Positions 48,577 to 61,017 of a DNA stretch of 64,000 nucleotides are shown here, in pieces. Within the stretch, counting starts at the first letter, position 1. Each line of letters opens with the position of its first letter. The notes below the pieces were generated by a model. That model had not been told where the DNA came from, did not search any database, and saw only the letters and a list, made by a program, of their open reading frames with translations. The DNA comes from Apostichopus japonicus (taxonomy: Eukaryota > Echinodermata > Holothuroidea > Aspidochirotida > Stichopodidae): assembly GCF_037975245.1 (NCBI RefSeq), contig NC_092570.1, positions 14,328,501 to 14,392,500 on the forward strand. Reading direction: 5' to 3'. The translations under genes were made by a program, and so were the position numbers.

Positions 48577-50384
48577 TAATCAAAACCTGTAAACATTACG
48601 TAAAATACAATGACTTTTCATTTGAACAACTACTTACTGCTTACGGAATACATCTTTGGAGCTGGGCATACTGAAAGTCAAGTATCGTACGGTGGCGCTA
48701 TGACATCAAAACATCAAAAACAAAACAAAATTACCATTTTCTACAAAACTCGTTACCTCATTTCTTAACTTAATGTAATATGTTACTTATCGCATGAAAT
48801 ATATAATTTTCTATTTGCGTTTGGTAACGACGGTAACTTTTTCCCTCTATTCATTCTTTTCTTCGAATCTCAGCCAGATGTATATAAACTAGCTCATCGT
48901 GCCAGTAATATTATATAGTTACATCTAAAGTATTCAATCGGTGTCTTGGACATGAGAGGAGTAGAATTTGTGTGCTCGATCGGCAGTTTCTGGTATTTTT
49001 TACCCTAATCTGGCGATTATTAACTAAAATACGATAATTTTAATCAAAGCAAGAAGTTGGAAAAGCTTAAGAGATATGTGTAAGTCTATGCCGACACTGC
49101 TATTATTGTGATTATTATTTCTTTTTTTAGAAACGTTGCGTACTTGCTCTGGTGTTTTATTCTCTGTGACAATACAGATGGGGGAGGGGTGAGGTGTGTG
49201 AGGGACAGGATGTGTGAAGGGGTATTGTCCATGCAGTATTATTTGGGGAATAATGACCTCTCCGAGGAAATTCCTCAAATGTTTACATGCATTGTACTGT
49301 TGCATTCATAAAGGTCACTCTTTACCACATTATCTCCCAGGCAAACCCCTCTTGCTACTTATTAAATTAATAGCGCAATTCCCCAACCTTTAAAACTCTC
49401 GTTTTCTATCCCTCTTCCTCTCTTTAGGCATATATTACACAGACAGATATACCGTAGTTCCCGAAAGCCCAAGAGTCTTAACATGTCATCAGCTTGCCGA
49501 ACACGAGATGGTTCATATATTATCGATCAGTTCTCTTACACACATATTGACAACACATCAAAGATAGCCTATGATATTTCTCACGTTGTGATGGGACACT
49601 AGAATGATATCTCGAATAAATCGGTCAACTTGACTGAGTTGACGTGTTACCCTTAACTTGACAACAAATCCTTTCCCATTGTACACAATTGGGGATAAAC
49701 AAATAAATGAATTATAAAAAATAGAAAACAAATTAAACATTAAAAACAAATTATGGTATTGCGTAACTTGTCAAGTTACACTTACGTAACATTTCGTCGA
49801 AAACTTGTCAAAAAAAATAATTTTGTGTTACCTTGCTTTTTAATAAACCACTTAGTATGTGAAATAGACTAAGAAGGACAGTCACTTTACTCATCGAGCC
49901 TTGCAATATTATTAAAAGGGAAATTTATGAAGTATTCATTTTTCCTGATAAGTATATCTTCAAATCGATAACACATTTTATTTTTATATCCCATCTTTCA
50001 CAAAGCCCACTCATTGACCCACAAACCTTGCCCCAATCACCCAATCACCCACTCACCCACCCCACCTCGCCACAACTGACTATAATGCTACTTGTGACGT
50101 ATGTATGTTTCGTGTGATCTAACAGTTCACCAAAATTATGTAAGGTCGTCGGGCTGAAAGTATTAGGAGGTTTGCACATTCCTCCTTAACTTATTTCTCC
50201 ATTTTTTTTTTTTTTTTTTTAGTGGGTGGGTGGGTGTTTTATGATTTTTGCTAATTTAAACTCTTTACCTGAGGATTAACATATCTCTCCTCGGAGTGTG
50301 GCCCCCGACAGTGATATCACATTGCAAGGTACCCACAATATAACGAAGAGACTTTATTCCATGTTCTCTTTTCTTCATTATTAG
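48577..50384. other. Non-coding DNA
   Basis: A T-run near 50205-50220 is followed by (GTGG)-like repeats. No gene recognised. Confidence 0.45.
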
Positions 50385-50471
50385 CGGATCATATTCGGTG
50401 TGGAGACTCAAGGAGGGCGACTTAATGATCCTGGGAAAAGTTGATTACGTGGTGGCTCTATACGTCAACAG
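50385..50471 (+). CDS. Candidate internal exon (phase 2-2), unknown protein
   Basis: A pyrimidine-rich acceptor (ttctcttttcttcattattag, AG at 50383-50384) precedes an 87-base segment open in one frame as GSYSVWRLKEGDLMILGKVD followed by YVVALYVN, then AG before GTTATA. The residues alternate hydrophobic and polar like beta strands, and codon use is balanced, unlike most frames here. Entry and exit are both phase 2, so the exon is symmetrical and can be skipped without changing the frame. The phase fits the candidate exon ending at 45412. The donor is mediocre. The other two frames contain stops. No family is recognised. Confidence 0.33.
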
Positions 50472-53150
50472 GTTATACCTCGCACACTATGCGCATGTGC
50501 GAACATTCCCCTTTCTTGAAAAAAAAAAAAACACTTCATTGCTCACAACGCCCACCCCAACTTGGGAAGATAGTGAATAAAAGGGCTGGTAGCTGATTCG
50601 GTCAGATTCACCAACCCACCTTAACTAGGCCATTAAGTGTGTATTTACCACCGGGTATATCGTTATATATTATTATTACCAATAAACTGATAATGTACAC
50701 GAACACATACGGTAAAGTCCAGTCGAACACAGTATCTACTGTGTACTTCAGTTTAATTAAATTGTTGGGATTACACATATCAATAGTTCTTACTGTAATC
50801 CTAATAGCACAATGCTACCGATATCTCAGCACGATCCAATTTTGACTGTGCTACAAAACTGTAAGATTTACAGTAGTAACTGATATCATCTGTGTGAATC
50901 GGTTGTACATTCAAAAGTATGTTTACCATATTCAAACTAACTTCAAATTAAAACAATTTTTAAGTACGTTAAAATGATAACGTCAACATTAATTCTCAAA
51001 TTGAAACGGTAAATGTTCTTTTCATTCACCATCAACCCCCCCTCCCCCCCCCCCCTCATCGGCCCGCTCCCACACCGTCTTTCCTCTTCTCGTTTCATGC
51101 ATTACATAACATGACGTTCATATTTCTACAGTAAGCCGATTATATATATATATAACATTAATAGTTTAAACACCGCCTTTGCATTAAGTTGACTTTCATG
51201 ATAAGTATAGGCCTAAATAGAAACAAAAATGGAGAATGTCGTATAACTGTTTCTGTGATAAAAAAGCAAAGTCCTCTTTTCAGATGAGCATAACATAAAC
51301 AATAAGACTTACACAACGGTTGAAAAATCGTACTGACATTAAAACATTGAATTACACTCTGCAATTGAGAAAAAATTGTTGATTTTGTTTCAGGTTTGAT
51401 CGTATTTGATTTAATATTTCTCCGAAGATCTACTATAGACCCTTGTGTTACTTTAAGGTAATGTTCATGTTATATACTTGCCTTTGCGTGAATGACAGAG
51501 CCGTATATGACAACGCGCAGCGCCCTCAAACCATTAAGTTTACCTGCAATGTATATATATATAGTTGCAATAAATGTTTAATCATTCTTTGATATATTTC
51601 TATGGTTATTGGGATATCAAACTCACTTTTACTAGTATCATTTCTCGAGGGATTATTGAAGAAGAAGAAGATGAAACTAGCATGATATAACACACAGTAA
51701 GTTAATACTCTCACTACAACGACATTAGATCAATCATCATTTACCAGGACACAAACCACTCCCCCCCGTATGATTAACGTTTGGCCCTGAAACCTTAGTT
51801 GTTAATTGTTGGTTATTTTTTCTTCCTTTTTCTCTTTTTTTTCATGTTTTCGTTCATCACATAATATAGTAATGAATCAAAAATGTTATGTTCAATTGCC
51901 TGCGGTGTGTTCGGTGCCGATCAAACAAATTAAATCATAAAACCTTTTTCTAATTTCTTTTCATGGACTTGATTCGTGTGTTTTCGCAGAACTGCTTAAT
52001 TGTTTCAGGTGGCTTAATAATAAATGGCCTTACGTTCAGTTTACGATATGAGCAACAATGTGACAAGTGTTCCTATTATCACGTTTTGTAATTCCCATAA
52101 GTGAAAGATTTGTCCGTTTAATGCGGAAAAAGTCGAGCTAAACACAGAGTAGTAATCCATCAAGGCTCGTTTAATTCGACGAAAAATGACAAAATATTGA
52201 AAAAAGAACCAAATTTTAATCAATTAAAGTGCTTAGTGTAATAATGGCCGAGATATTGGGGAATAAATACAAGAAGAAGAAGCAAATGTAAGCTAGCTTC
52301 TTTACCTTCTCTAACATGTTAAATGAAGGAAAACATAGTATCGTGTTGAAGACACGTTAGATTAATGAGCAACCTTTATGGACTTAAAAAAATCGCGTCA
52401 TTTAAATTGAAAAATTATTAGTTTATTTAACAGAAATGTATCGACATTATGGCATTACATTTTTCAAGAAACTGGAGTCTTGGTTATAATTAATACGAGG
52501 ATGTCGTAAGCATGGCAGAGAAATGAAGATAAACTCTGAACTATATAGATTAAACTTTTGGGACTTTTGTTCTAACAAATCTGGTCTAATTTGTAAAATA
52601 GAGCAGACTTTTTGAGAGGGTGCGACTATTGCAAAAGTTTCTCATATAGTCAAGGAACAAAGAAGATGTCCTTGGTGGCAAGGTAAAATATTCTATTTGC
52701 CAGTTTGTTTTGCTCTTTTAATTTTTTGTTTTCTTTTCGGATCGGGATGATCTATAGCTACTGCTTCCTTCATAATGTAATATATATTATAATACATTAA
52801 AATATAGCTTACTTCATGCTATGATTAAGATCGGTATCATGGAACACCAAAACATATAACTAATCACCAGCTAACCTTGAGCTTTCTAACTGGGATTGCA
52901 AGAAGTAATAGCAGGATATCCTCTGTCCACTCCATTCCCACCACATTCCCACCACATCCCACGCCATTATTCAACTATACGAAGGAAAAGACCACTGAAA
53001 GAGAGCTAAAATGAGTGAATTTCTTTCCCTGGTTATTTTTTTTACCTTCTAGCAGAGAGAATTGCCGTGATTGAGCCCATAGCACGTGGTCTTCTGCTAA
53101 GTTTCTGTTGTAATTTACATGTTGAATTATTTGTACACTTCTTTTGTATT
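50472..53150. other. Non-coding DNA with weak exon-like signals
   Basis: A C-rich patch near 51035-51055 and small (TA)n runs occur. A segment after gaatgacag (51500-51550) is open and ends TIKFTCN before GTATAT, but its acceptor has no pyrimidine tract. A short segment before CAAG and GTAAAA lies near 52646-52682. Neither is good enough to call. Confidence 0.35.
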
Positions 53151-53350
53151 CTGACCGAGGACGTGAACAAAGGAATTCCAAGTCCTCAGACGTCATTTGA
53201 AAATAATCACCACGTCCTCAGAAGAACTCTTTTGTTAAGGGGTATTGTTAAGGTTAGGGTTAAATGGATTTGAACAAAGGAAACAACAATGGGGTCTATT
53301 GTTTGAATGTTAAACACACCTACGTGCGTGTATTCGAGTATGTGTGTATG
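53151..53350 (+). repeat. Dispersed repeat family 'GTCCTCGG', copy 2
   Basis: It aligns with 979-1165. The opening ctgaccgaggacgtgaacaa is identical over 20 bases, the middle is more diverged, and the block gtattgttaaggttagggt is shared again. The end is followed by the same kind of gtgtgtatgagtg sequence as copy 1. The two copies have drifted, so dispersal is older than that of the 119-bp family. Confidence 0.8.
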
Positions 53351-54088
53351 AGTGAAGTGGGAGGGGTAACTTGTGTGTACACATCCTCATGCATGAGCCA
53401 GGTAGGGCCCTGGGGACAAATTCATTTTCCTTACGAATTATACAAAATGAGAATATATACGCTTATCTTTATGGCACATTTACCGGGAGACATCTCAGTA
53501 TTTTCCTCGTGTTCTAAGTTAGCCCCGTTTTTTTATAGCCTCTTTTGAACCACTCCGCCCCCCCCCCTTCTACCCACTCCCCCTTTCTCGTCTGGTCTAG
53601 CATCAGGAAGACGGTACAAGGCGATACGAATGATAAATATAATTTAAATGGCAACGACAATTTGTGTTCCTTTCTTTCTTTGTCAGAAAAATAAAGCAAT
53701 AAATGAGTCCTTTTCTCGTATTTTTCTATTTCGAGCAAACGTGAATATGTCACCTCAGAAACATGGACGTCTGTTTTCATCCTTTTTGGTTGTAGCTGGA
53801 GGTAGTCAAAGGTATTTACAAAAGGAATTTTCTTTTTCAAAATGTAAAGCAGATTAAACATTTACGTTCGTTTTGGTATTTTATTCTAGAAAGTTATTTA
53901 CGAACGAAATACGACAAAAAAAAACAATTTCTGTGATTTTTCTTATATTTGACTTTCGCTTTTTTTTAAATAAGAATTTTTGCTTAAACATATTATATGC
54001 TGTTCTGACGTTAAAGCTGTGTGGATTTTCAGATTAAGAAGAGAATGCTCGGTTCAAGCCATTTCTTTTATGTTCTATTCCTTTGTAG
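53351..54088. other. Non-coding DNA
   Basis: The 115-codon minus frame (53514-53861) has no recognisable domain and overlaps a 69-codon plus frame. A C-run near 53561 is present. Confidence 0.4.
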
Positions 54089-54145
54089 AAAGTATATGAA
54101 AAGCCTTACCACAATGAAGTTTGGTCAAATTCATGGCTACGATAA
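54089..54145 (+). CDS. Candidate 3'-terminal exon, very short
   Basis: A strong acceptor (tgttctattcctttgtag, AG at 54087-54088) precedes 18 codons in phase 0, KVYEKPYHNEVWSNSWLR, and a TAA stop. A second reading in phase 2 stays open to a TGA at 54150-54152 and ends GQIHGYDNP. A further acceptor at 54031-54032 would join the same phase 2 reading. Nothing independent shows it is used; it is listed because it follows the other plus-strand candidates. Confidence 0.2.
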   Translation, partial: KVYEKPYHNEVWSNSWLR

Positions 54146-57100
54146 CCCCTGAATATTAGACATATGCTACATTTCTCACAATGACTCCTATGTATATATA
54201 TACTGAGGGGGTATAATTCAATTGACCTATAACATCACTGTATATCAGAAGGTCGTATGTGACGTTGCTTTACGTCACGTCAAATTTCAATATGACTACA
54301 TTCGTCACAGCTGTCGTACCATGACGTGTATTTGAATTCATGGATGAAAAAAATAGAAGAAGAATTATTGGAGAACCATGCAGACATTAATACAATACAC
54401 AGGATTGCACTTTTTATCATATTTTTAAGCACATTTTTATTGTATGTGATATATGTAGATTTTGAGTGTTGTGTTAAGTTTAATGTTAAAGTTAAAAATG
54501 TAAGAAAAAGCTACGGAGTATACCGTTTGGAGTTGATTCTTTGCCAATTAGTGATAAGTGATAATTTCGCAAAACATGTTTGGGTCGCTCATGAAACGTT
54601 GTTGGTTATTATTCCTTTCTTAAGGACGGGGGAGGGAAGGCAGTTGATAAAAAGTGCGGATCGTTAGCTTTTTTGTTCCACTATAGTTGATCCCTCATCC
54701 CCATTTAATCCGGACCCTTCCGCTCACCTCCTCCACCATCAACAGCAACCATATGAACAAGACGTTTTATCATTAATTTTTCTGTTTTAGTGAAAAAGAA
54801 AATGAAAATGACAACGAAAATGAATAAATCATTCATTTCATTCACTTAATCAGTGATCAAGAAAATAGAGCTCTTAACTGGCGAATTTCGAATATATGAC
54901 TTTACGCTCCTAAAAATAATCTCCCATACCACTACCCCACCTCCACCCCACCCCACCACAACCCCACCCCATCCCACCCTACACTCACACACCATCACCA
55001 CGAATAACAATGACGACGACGACAAAGGCCAGCACAGAACAAAAGATTTACATTTAATCAAAGTTTCTTCGCAGCTTTTCGGGGTTTATTCAAATCGTTA
55101 ACGGAAATTGATGAACCAATTCGATATTTTCTATTAATCAAAGTCTAATCGATGGGAACTTGGAGAGGGAATATGAAAGCACGACTCATATTACATCCCC
55201 ACTCAGAATTCTCTATTCTCTAAAATTCTATTAGCTGTTTCCACGGACCAAAACGTTAGGCAAATTGTTTTAATTGTGATGCGGGAGGAGTTAAGCGGGG
55301 GAGGGGGGGGGCAGGGTGGTGTCACTTTGATGGGGATTTTTTCAACGTTCCCTCCCTATAATACATAGGTGTGAATGTTCAGCCTGGAACCTAACTATAT
55401 ATGTGTATTTTGAGAGATGTTGTGAAGTGTGTATAACTTAAATACCAATAAAATAAACAAAAATTAGACAAACAATATATTACACATAACATAGTGTGCA
55501 AATAATCAGGAGATTTTTCCCTTAATTTTAAATCACACAAAGACATTCGTAATATATGCCTGGAATTATGGGTGTGAATGAATATATGTTTGTGAGAATG
55601 ACACAGAACCAGTACATCAGCTGGGGTGCTTAATGGGGTAGGGTTCATTCGTTAATTTCCGTGTACCCCTCCAGTCAATGACGCGCAGTTTATGATGGGA
55701 TATATATATATTACAATTTCGATCCAAACTCCAGCCCCCAGGGAATGCATTCTTCTGTGCAATTAACAGGTTAGGTAGATCATGGGTCATTCAATCTCTA
55801 TTTTGGCGACTAAGCATCTAAATTTGTCCTTTAGCTAAATTCGCCGTCAATATCTTACATTTTCATAGAACTGTAAAATTATCTGCGGCTACAATTAGTA
55901 ACAATCATTAAGAAAGCATGGGCGATTGTTATGATTAAAAGCAAATTTTGGGTCTCAAGCAGTTTTGATGAGTTTAGGCTAAATAGAATTTCCAAAGAAA
56001 AGTGAAAGAAGACAGAGAAAAAAAATAGATATCATCGAAGTCCAGGTTGAAGAAAAGAAATCGACCCACTATTTTGTCACCTTTCATGAGAAACTTCAGA
56101 CAACACTTTGCGCGCGCTTTTTTTTTCTCTTTTTATCACTCATAAGTCTCTGGTTCACGCGAACCCCCGTGACGTAACCTTAGGGATATTGCCAATACCC
56201 GACACAAACAGGAAACAAGATCAAAAGCATTATTTGCAATATCTTGGATATATTTTTTTTCTTAAATCATTGTCATTTTTGAAACATATATATATATATT
56301 AGATTATATATTTCAAAATAGTTGATAGAAACATTTCTCAATTCTGGTGTCGATAAAACGATATTTTAATTGAGGTGAAATTTTTAACTCATTTTTGGAG
56401 GTTCAAGAATATCTACAAGAATATTTTGTTATTTTTAATGATCATAATAATTTGTTTTGTGTCTGGAAATGTGGGTGAGTATTTAAAATAATAACCTGAA
56501 GGGTGTAATATCTTCAACAATTTTCTTCATTTTCCTCATATTTTATAGGGTAAGTAGATAACGTTTTGTTGTTCAATCATAGCTTTTTTTCTCCACAGAA
56601 AACATTCTCAATTTGAATTATGTTTCATTCTTTTCGCTATAGTTTTTGTATTTTTTTCCTTCTTCTTCCTCTTCATCTGAATCAACGTAACAAAATGAAG
56701 AAAGTTTGGATGGAGAATGAAGATCAGTACATTAAAGGGGGAAATAATTAGGAATAAGATTCTGCAATTTGACAATAATATTATACAAGAATATTTATGC
56801 ATTTTCAATTTCATTTTTATCATTGCTACGAAGAAACTGTATTACAAAGGAAAGTGACAGTTATAATGTAGAGCTCTTTTATAAGAATTAATAGCTTTAA
56901 CGTATTAGTATAGTTATATGTCATATGTTTAGTGAAAGGAATAATTGAAGAAATTATGTTTTGGTTCAGCTTTTTGTGAGGTTGGGTGGGGGGGGGGGGA
57001 GGGTTTGTATAAATTTCCAACAAATACTTCGTTAAACATCCTTGAGACATTATAGTTTAACGCGATGAATATTCAGAAGTGAATAGTAATTAACAATTTT

Positions 57101-59115
57101 ATTCGATACCAATATTTCTATCATAAATCACGTTCAGTCTCAGCTGAAGATATATTTTAGAGAAATTGGAAATTAACAATACTTTTCGAGTTAATCTTAT
57201 TAACTAAAGATGTTGTTTACTTGTATGTTCATGTTGACGAAGTGTCTTGCCTTAAAGAGTAACAACCTGAAAAAAAGACAAATATATACAGGCGAATATT
57301 GCTTTAAGAATATTTTCTGAAGAAGTAGCGTATGAAACGTGGTGGTACGCATTCAGAACAAAGAAAAGTATTGTTAGGGTAGAGACGAGAAGGGGTACGA
57401 ATCGGTGAAGGGGGGGGGGGGGGAGTGATGGGTGCACGAGAGGGGTGAGAAGCAGGGCATTTGTACGGAGGAGGGACATTGATTACTCAATGCAACTCAT
57501 TATACAGGGAAGGAAATAGTAAATACAATTATACCTCTGCTTCTTATTATCGAGTTGTTGAACTCTTAAAGACATGTTGGTGTTTGTTTTGATAAGCGTA
57601 AATGTGGGTTTCTATTAAAATGGCCAGAAGTGGTACGGGTGGGGGCCGGGAGCGGGGTGTGTGCGGAGAGAGAGAGACGAGAGGTTAATAATTTACTCAC
57701 AAATATCAACTTAGAAAGTATCGACTAAGTTTTTGGCGAGATACTCGATTTAGAATGTAAAACGTTTTGAGTGAATGGAACATTTTAACAATTGAAGCAA
57801 CCAATTGAGTCCAACGTTGTGTTTAATTTAAGCTTAACTTATTAGGCAAGCATATGCACAAACTGTTATTGGACAAATGTGGAAGGGGGGGGGGGGGGAT
57901 ATCTATATGTTACAAATCGTTTCTAAATTATATTTTATTTTTAATCTGTCTGATCATATGCAACAAGGAATGGAAGAAGTTCCGACATGATATGCTTTCT
58001 TTTTTTGTCGGGAACGGAGGGGTGGGGTTGGGTGGGGGTAGGCTGGATGGGTGTTGGGTTAACGAAGGGGAGATATTGAATGAATCCGCAGTTCACGATT
58101 TATGAGAAAACACGAACAGAAGTAAATAGATACTATTTTAAATTCTTAAAATCTTTCTACATATTTTTATTTTTCTATTTGTTTCTAATTTACTGTCATT
58201 GTTAACTTTGAACATTTTTCCATAACAGAAATAATAATGTGTTCCAAGGACTTCAAGGATGTTGTGCATTTGTTAATATTTTGTTTATTCGTAATATCAT
58301 GGAATTATTCAATTACATTAATGGAAATTAATGATCGTAAATCAGAATGAAATGGTCTTCAAAATTATGAGCAAAATTTAATCAGAATTCTTAAATTGAT
58401 TTGGATTAATTATATCCTCTGAATTGTAGAATGTTCGTTATATCGATCTACATTAATTTATATAAGAGTTTATAAATTAAATAAACATGAAATCAATCAG
58501 TTAATGTTATTTGTATCCTCAATCATGTAAAGTGAGAGGGGAAAAAATGTTCTTTAAATATAATGGAAAGGAAGGTCATCCAAAAATGACGGCGTTTTAG
58601 CGATATTGCCACAGACCTGGATGAGAAGGTGGTTATTGAAAATATCTCGGTTATTGAAGTGTTAGTCAAAATGTCCTTGAAACATCACGAGCTAAACAAT
58701 AGGCCTGATATCATTCAGTTTATAGAATAGATGAACGAATTAACTTGTAGGCCTCCCTCTGTTTCCTCTATACAATGATTAAAAAATATAGCTCCCTCGA
58801 TCTGTAAAAAGGTAAGCAAGAAAACAGTAAACTGTTAGAACAAGGAGTAAAATTTTTTTTTTTTTTAATTTAGCCTTTTCTACGAGGACTTTGTTGGTAT
58901 TTTTATTTTGCTCTCTTATTTTACAGTTGTCTCGTTTTGAAGTTTTCTTTAATCCTTGATAATTCTTCCTTACCCTTTTCCGTTTTGTTTTCGTGCAGTT
59001 TGTTCTTTTCCCCCGCCCCTCGTTCCCCTCCCATTGGGGGAGGGGGGAGAGCCGTGGCTTTTGTCTTCTCAAATTTCCGTTTCCTTTCATTCGTTTTTTT
59101 CTTCGTTTGTTTGTA

Positions 59116-59120
<5 letters not shown>
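54146..59120. other. Five kilobases of non-coding DNA rich in G/C runs
   Basis: Pure G runs lie near 55300 and 56990 and at 57410-57423 and 57885-57898, with a CCA-rich patch near 54930-54990. The frame 54326-54667 contains one hydrophobic segment (IALFIIFLSTFLLYVIYV) and a possible ATG at 54344, but no other support. No gene was recognised. Confidence 0.45.
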
Positions 59121-59184
<64 letters not shown>

Positions 59185-59185
59185 G
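59121..59185 (+). repeat. (GTCT)n microsatellite
   Basis: Sixteen uninterrupted tetramers give three parallel Cys/Leu/Ser/Val-rich open frames that are not genes. Confidence 0.98.
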
Positions 59186-59656
59186 CTTTCCTTGTTCGTT
59201 GTTTTTCTTTTTATTTAGTTTCACTTATGTGCTTCAATAACAGTCAACATCAAAGGAAGTATATCTTTTAGGTAACTCATGTGGTAAGTTACAAAAAATC
59301 TCGTTAATGGACAGAATATCCGGTTTGCTTTAAAAAAAAAAATAAACTTCTGGTGTTGTTTCATTTTTAAATTGGTTAACTATCATAGCCGCATTCCAAT
59401 TCTCACTACAACAAAAAAAGTTAAAAATTACTGTCTTGAAAAATGTTTCGTTTAATTCTTTGATTTTATCCTCTCTTTTCCTCTAAAACTTTAAGGGGTA
59501 TAAATAACGTCATCAGTTCATTTCATTACAATATAGGATTCAGTCCAGATTTTTTTAATAATCACAGTATATATTATAGGATTATATGTTTATAACAAAG
59601 CACATGCCTTCATAAGACCACACACGTTACAATTCTCAACATTCTTGTTTTTTATC

Positions 59657-59659
59657 TAT

Positions 59660-59690
<31 letters not shown>

Positions 59691-59693
59691 TTT
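59657..59693 (+). repeat. (TTTA)n microsatellite
   Basis: About nine uninterrupted tetramers. Confidence 0.95.
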
Positions 59694-60665
59694 TATCTTT
59701 ATGATGTTCTCTTTATCGTTTTTACTTTGTTTTTGTTGTTGTTTTGTTTTGATGGGATTTATTATCTTATCTACTTTAAGATGAAAAGTTTTCAAAGATA
59801 AAATACAAACTATTAGTTGTATCTTCTTCTCCTTCTTGGTCTTCTTGTGACGTCATGCTTTTGTAACCCTGCCTTCGATGCGTACATTCGTATGTGTGCA
59901 CTACGGAACATGATAATGATCGTGCGATCAAGGATATAGAAATACTTGGCCACCGGCGAAGTAGGAGAAGTATTCCGTTTTACAAAACGAATTTTTCATT
60001 TCCTTACAAAACAAAAGTCAAAATAAATTGAGAAATTTAGATAGATAAGCTGAGCACTATTAAGATAGAAAAAAATATTGAAAGAAAATATATTATTTAA
60101 AGACTTGCAAAAACTAAACGTGGGATTACATATCTCTTAAATGCTATATGATGGTTTGCGCAAAATATTTTTTTGACTAAAATTGACGTTAGAGATCATT
60201 TTGTGACATATTCGCTCTAGTTTACCGTCAACCTTTCTATGTGTTTCTGTCGTTGCCTTTTCCATTTCGTTTTCCTTTCTTAACTTCTTTCCTTTTTTAT
60301 TTAAGCAAACTTAAGAACTTTCGATGTTTCTATATAATGTCTTTAAATACAGCAACTGTCTTTAAGAGGCGGTTATGCATCATAGATAGTATCTCGAATT
60401 AACAACAAAAAATTGTATCTAATAGGTAACAAGAAAATTGTCAGCAAAAAAATATAAAAACCGTTTTACACCTGTCAACTAAACAGACATATTGAGATTA
60501 TCTCTCTCTCTATAAATTCCATCACAACTTTTTAACGGCTTGGTATATTTTAAATGTCCTTCGATTTTTTTTAAATAAAATTTTAATTTTAATTTAGACT
60601 TTATATATGATGGTCCTTTACTCTTTGTTTGGTTTGAGTTAAATTCGATGAAATAGAAATAAGGA

Positions 60666-60825
60666 GTTAATCAACGGTCTAGCGTGCGTTACTCACAGGA
60701 TTAATGCACGATCGGGGGATAATGCAAGCGATGCGCGAGGGCGGATCCCGAGTGCATCCAGCGATATCATTAACACCCGGAGTGCATTAATCATGTGAGT
60801 AACGCACGCTAGACCGTTGATTAAC
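60666..60825. mobile_element. Fold-back element with 44-bp arms
   Basis: The left arm 60666-60709 and right arm 60782-60825 are inverted copies over 44 bases with a single mismatch. The 72-base centre also pairs imperfectly (aatgcaagcgatgcgcgag against aatgatatcgctggatgcac read on the other strand), so the whole 160 bp can form one long hairpin. The centre is G/C-rich with many CpG, unlike its surroundings. The word cgtgcgttactcaca in each arm occurs again in the 119-bp repeat 75 bases downstream. There is no coding capacity; no clear target duplication was seen. Confidence 0.9.
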
Positions 60826-60898
60826 CCCGTTCATTCATACACTACCATTTGTGTGGGGGAAAAATCATAAAACAAAACATTTTTGGTTACATATAACC

Positions 60899-61017
60899 AA
60901 AGATTTATTAAAGTGATGCCCCGTAATTTTACCGTGCGTTACTCACAGGATTAACCACGGTCAGCTGACCTGAATGGACCAATAGGATTTAGGAATCTTT
61001 ACTAAGTATGAATGAAT
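60899..61017 (+). repeat. 119-bp dispersed repeat, copy 2
   Basis: It is identical to the reverse complement of 39798-39916 except for two bases. Near its end it contains atgaatgaat, which resembles, inverted, the gttcattcatac just beyond the fold-back element at 60829-60840. The fold-back unit and this repeat may therefore be parts of one family. Confidence 0.92.

Noticed and set aside
48267-48674. 135-codon plus frame with Ser-rich and Cys/Tyr/Ala/Met repeats
   Set aside because: It is generated by the (TTC)n and (ATGCT)n repeats.
54326-54667. 113-codon plus frame with one membrane-like segment
   Set aside because: It starts at GTG; the first ATG is at 54344 without strong context, and the C-terminal part is low in information. 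Not called as a gene.
58937-59271. Three overlapping Cys/Leu/Ser/Val-rich frames
   Set aside because: They are the (GTCT)n microsatellite read in three frames.
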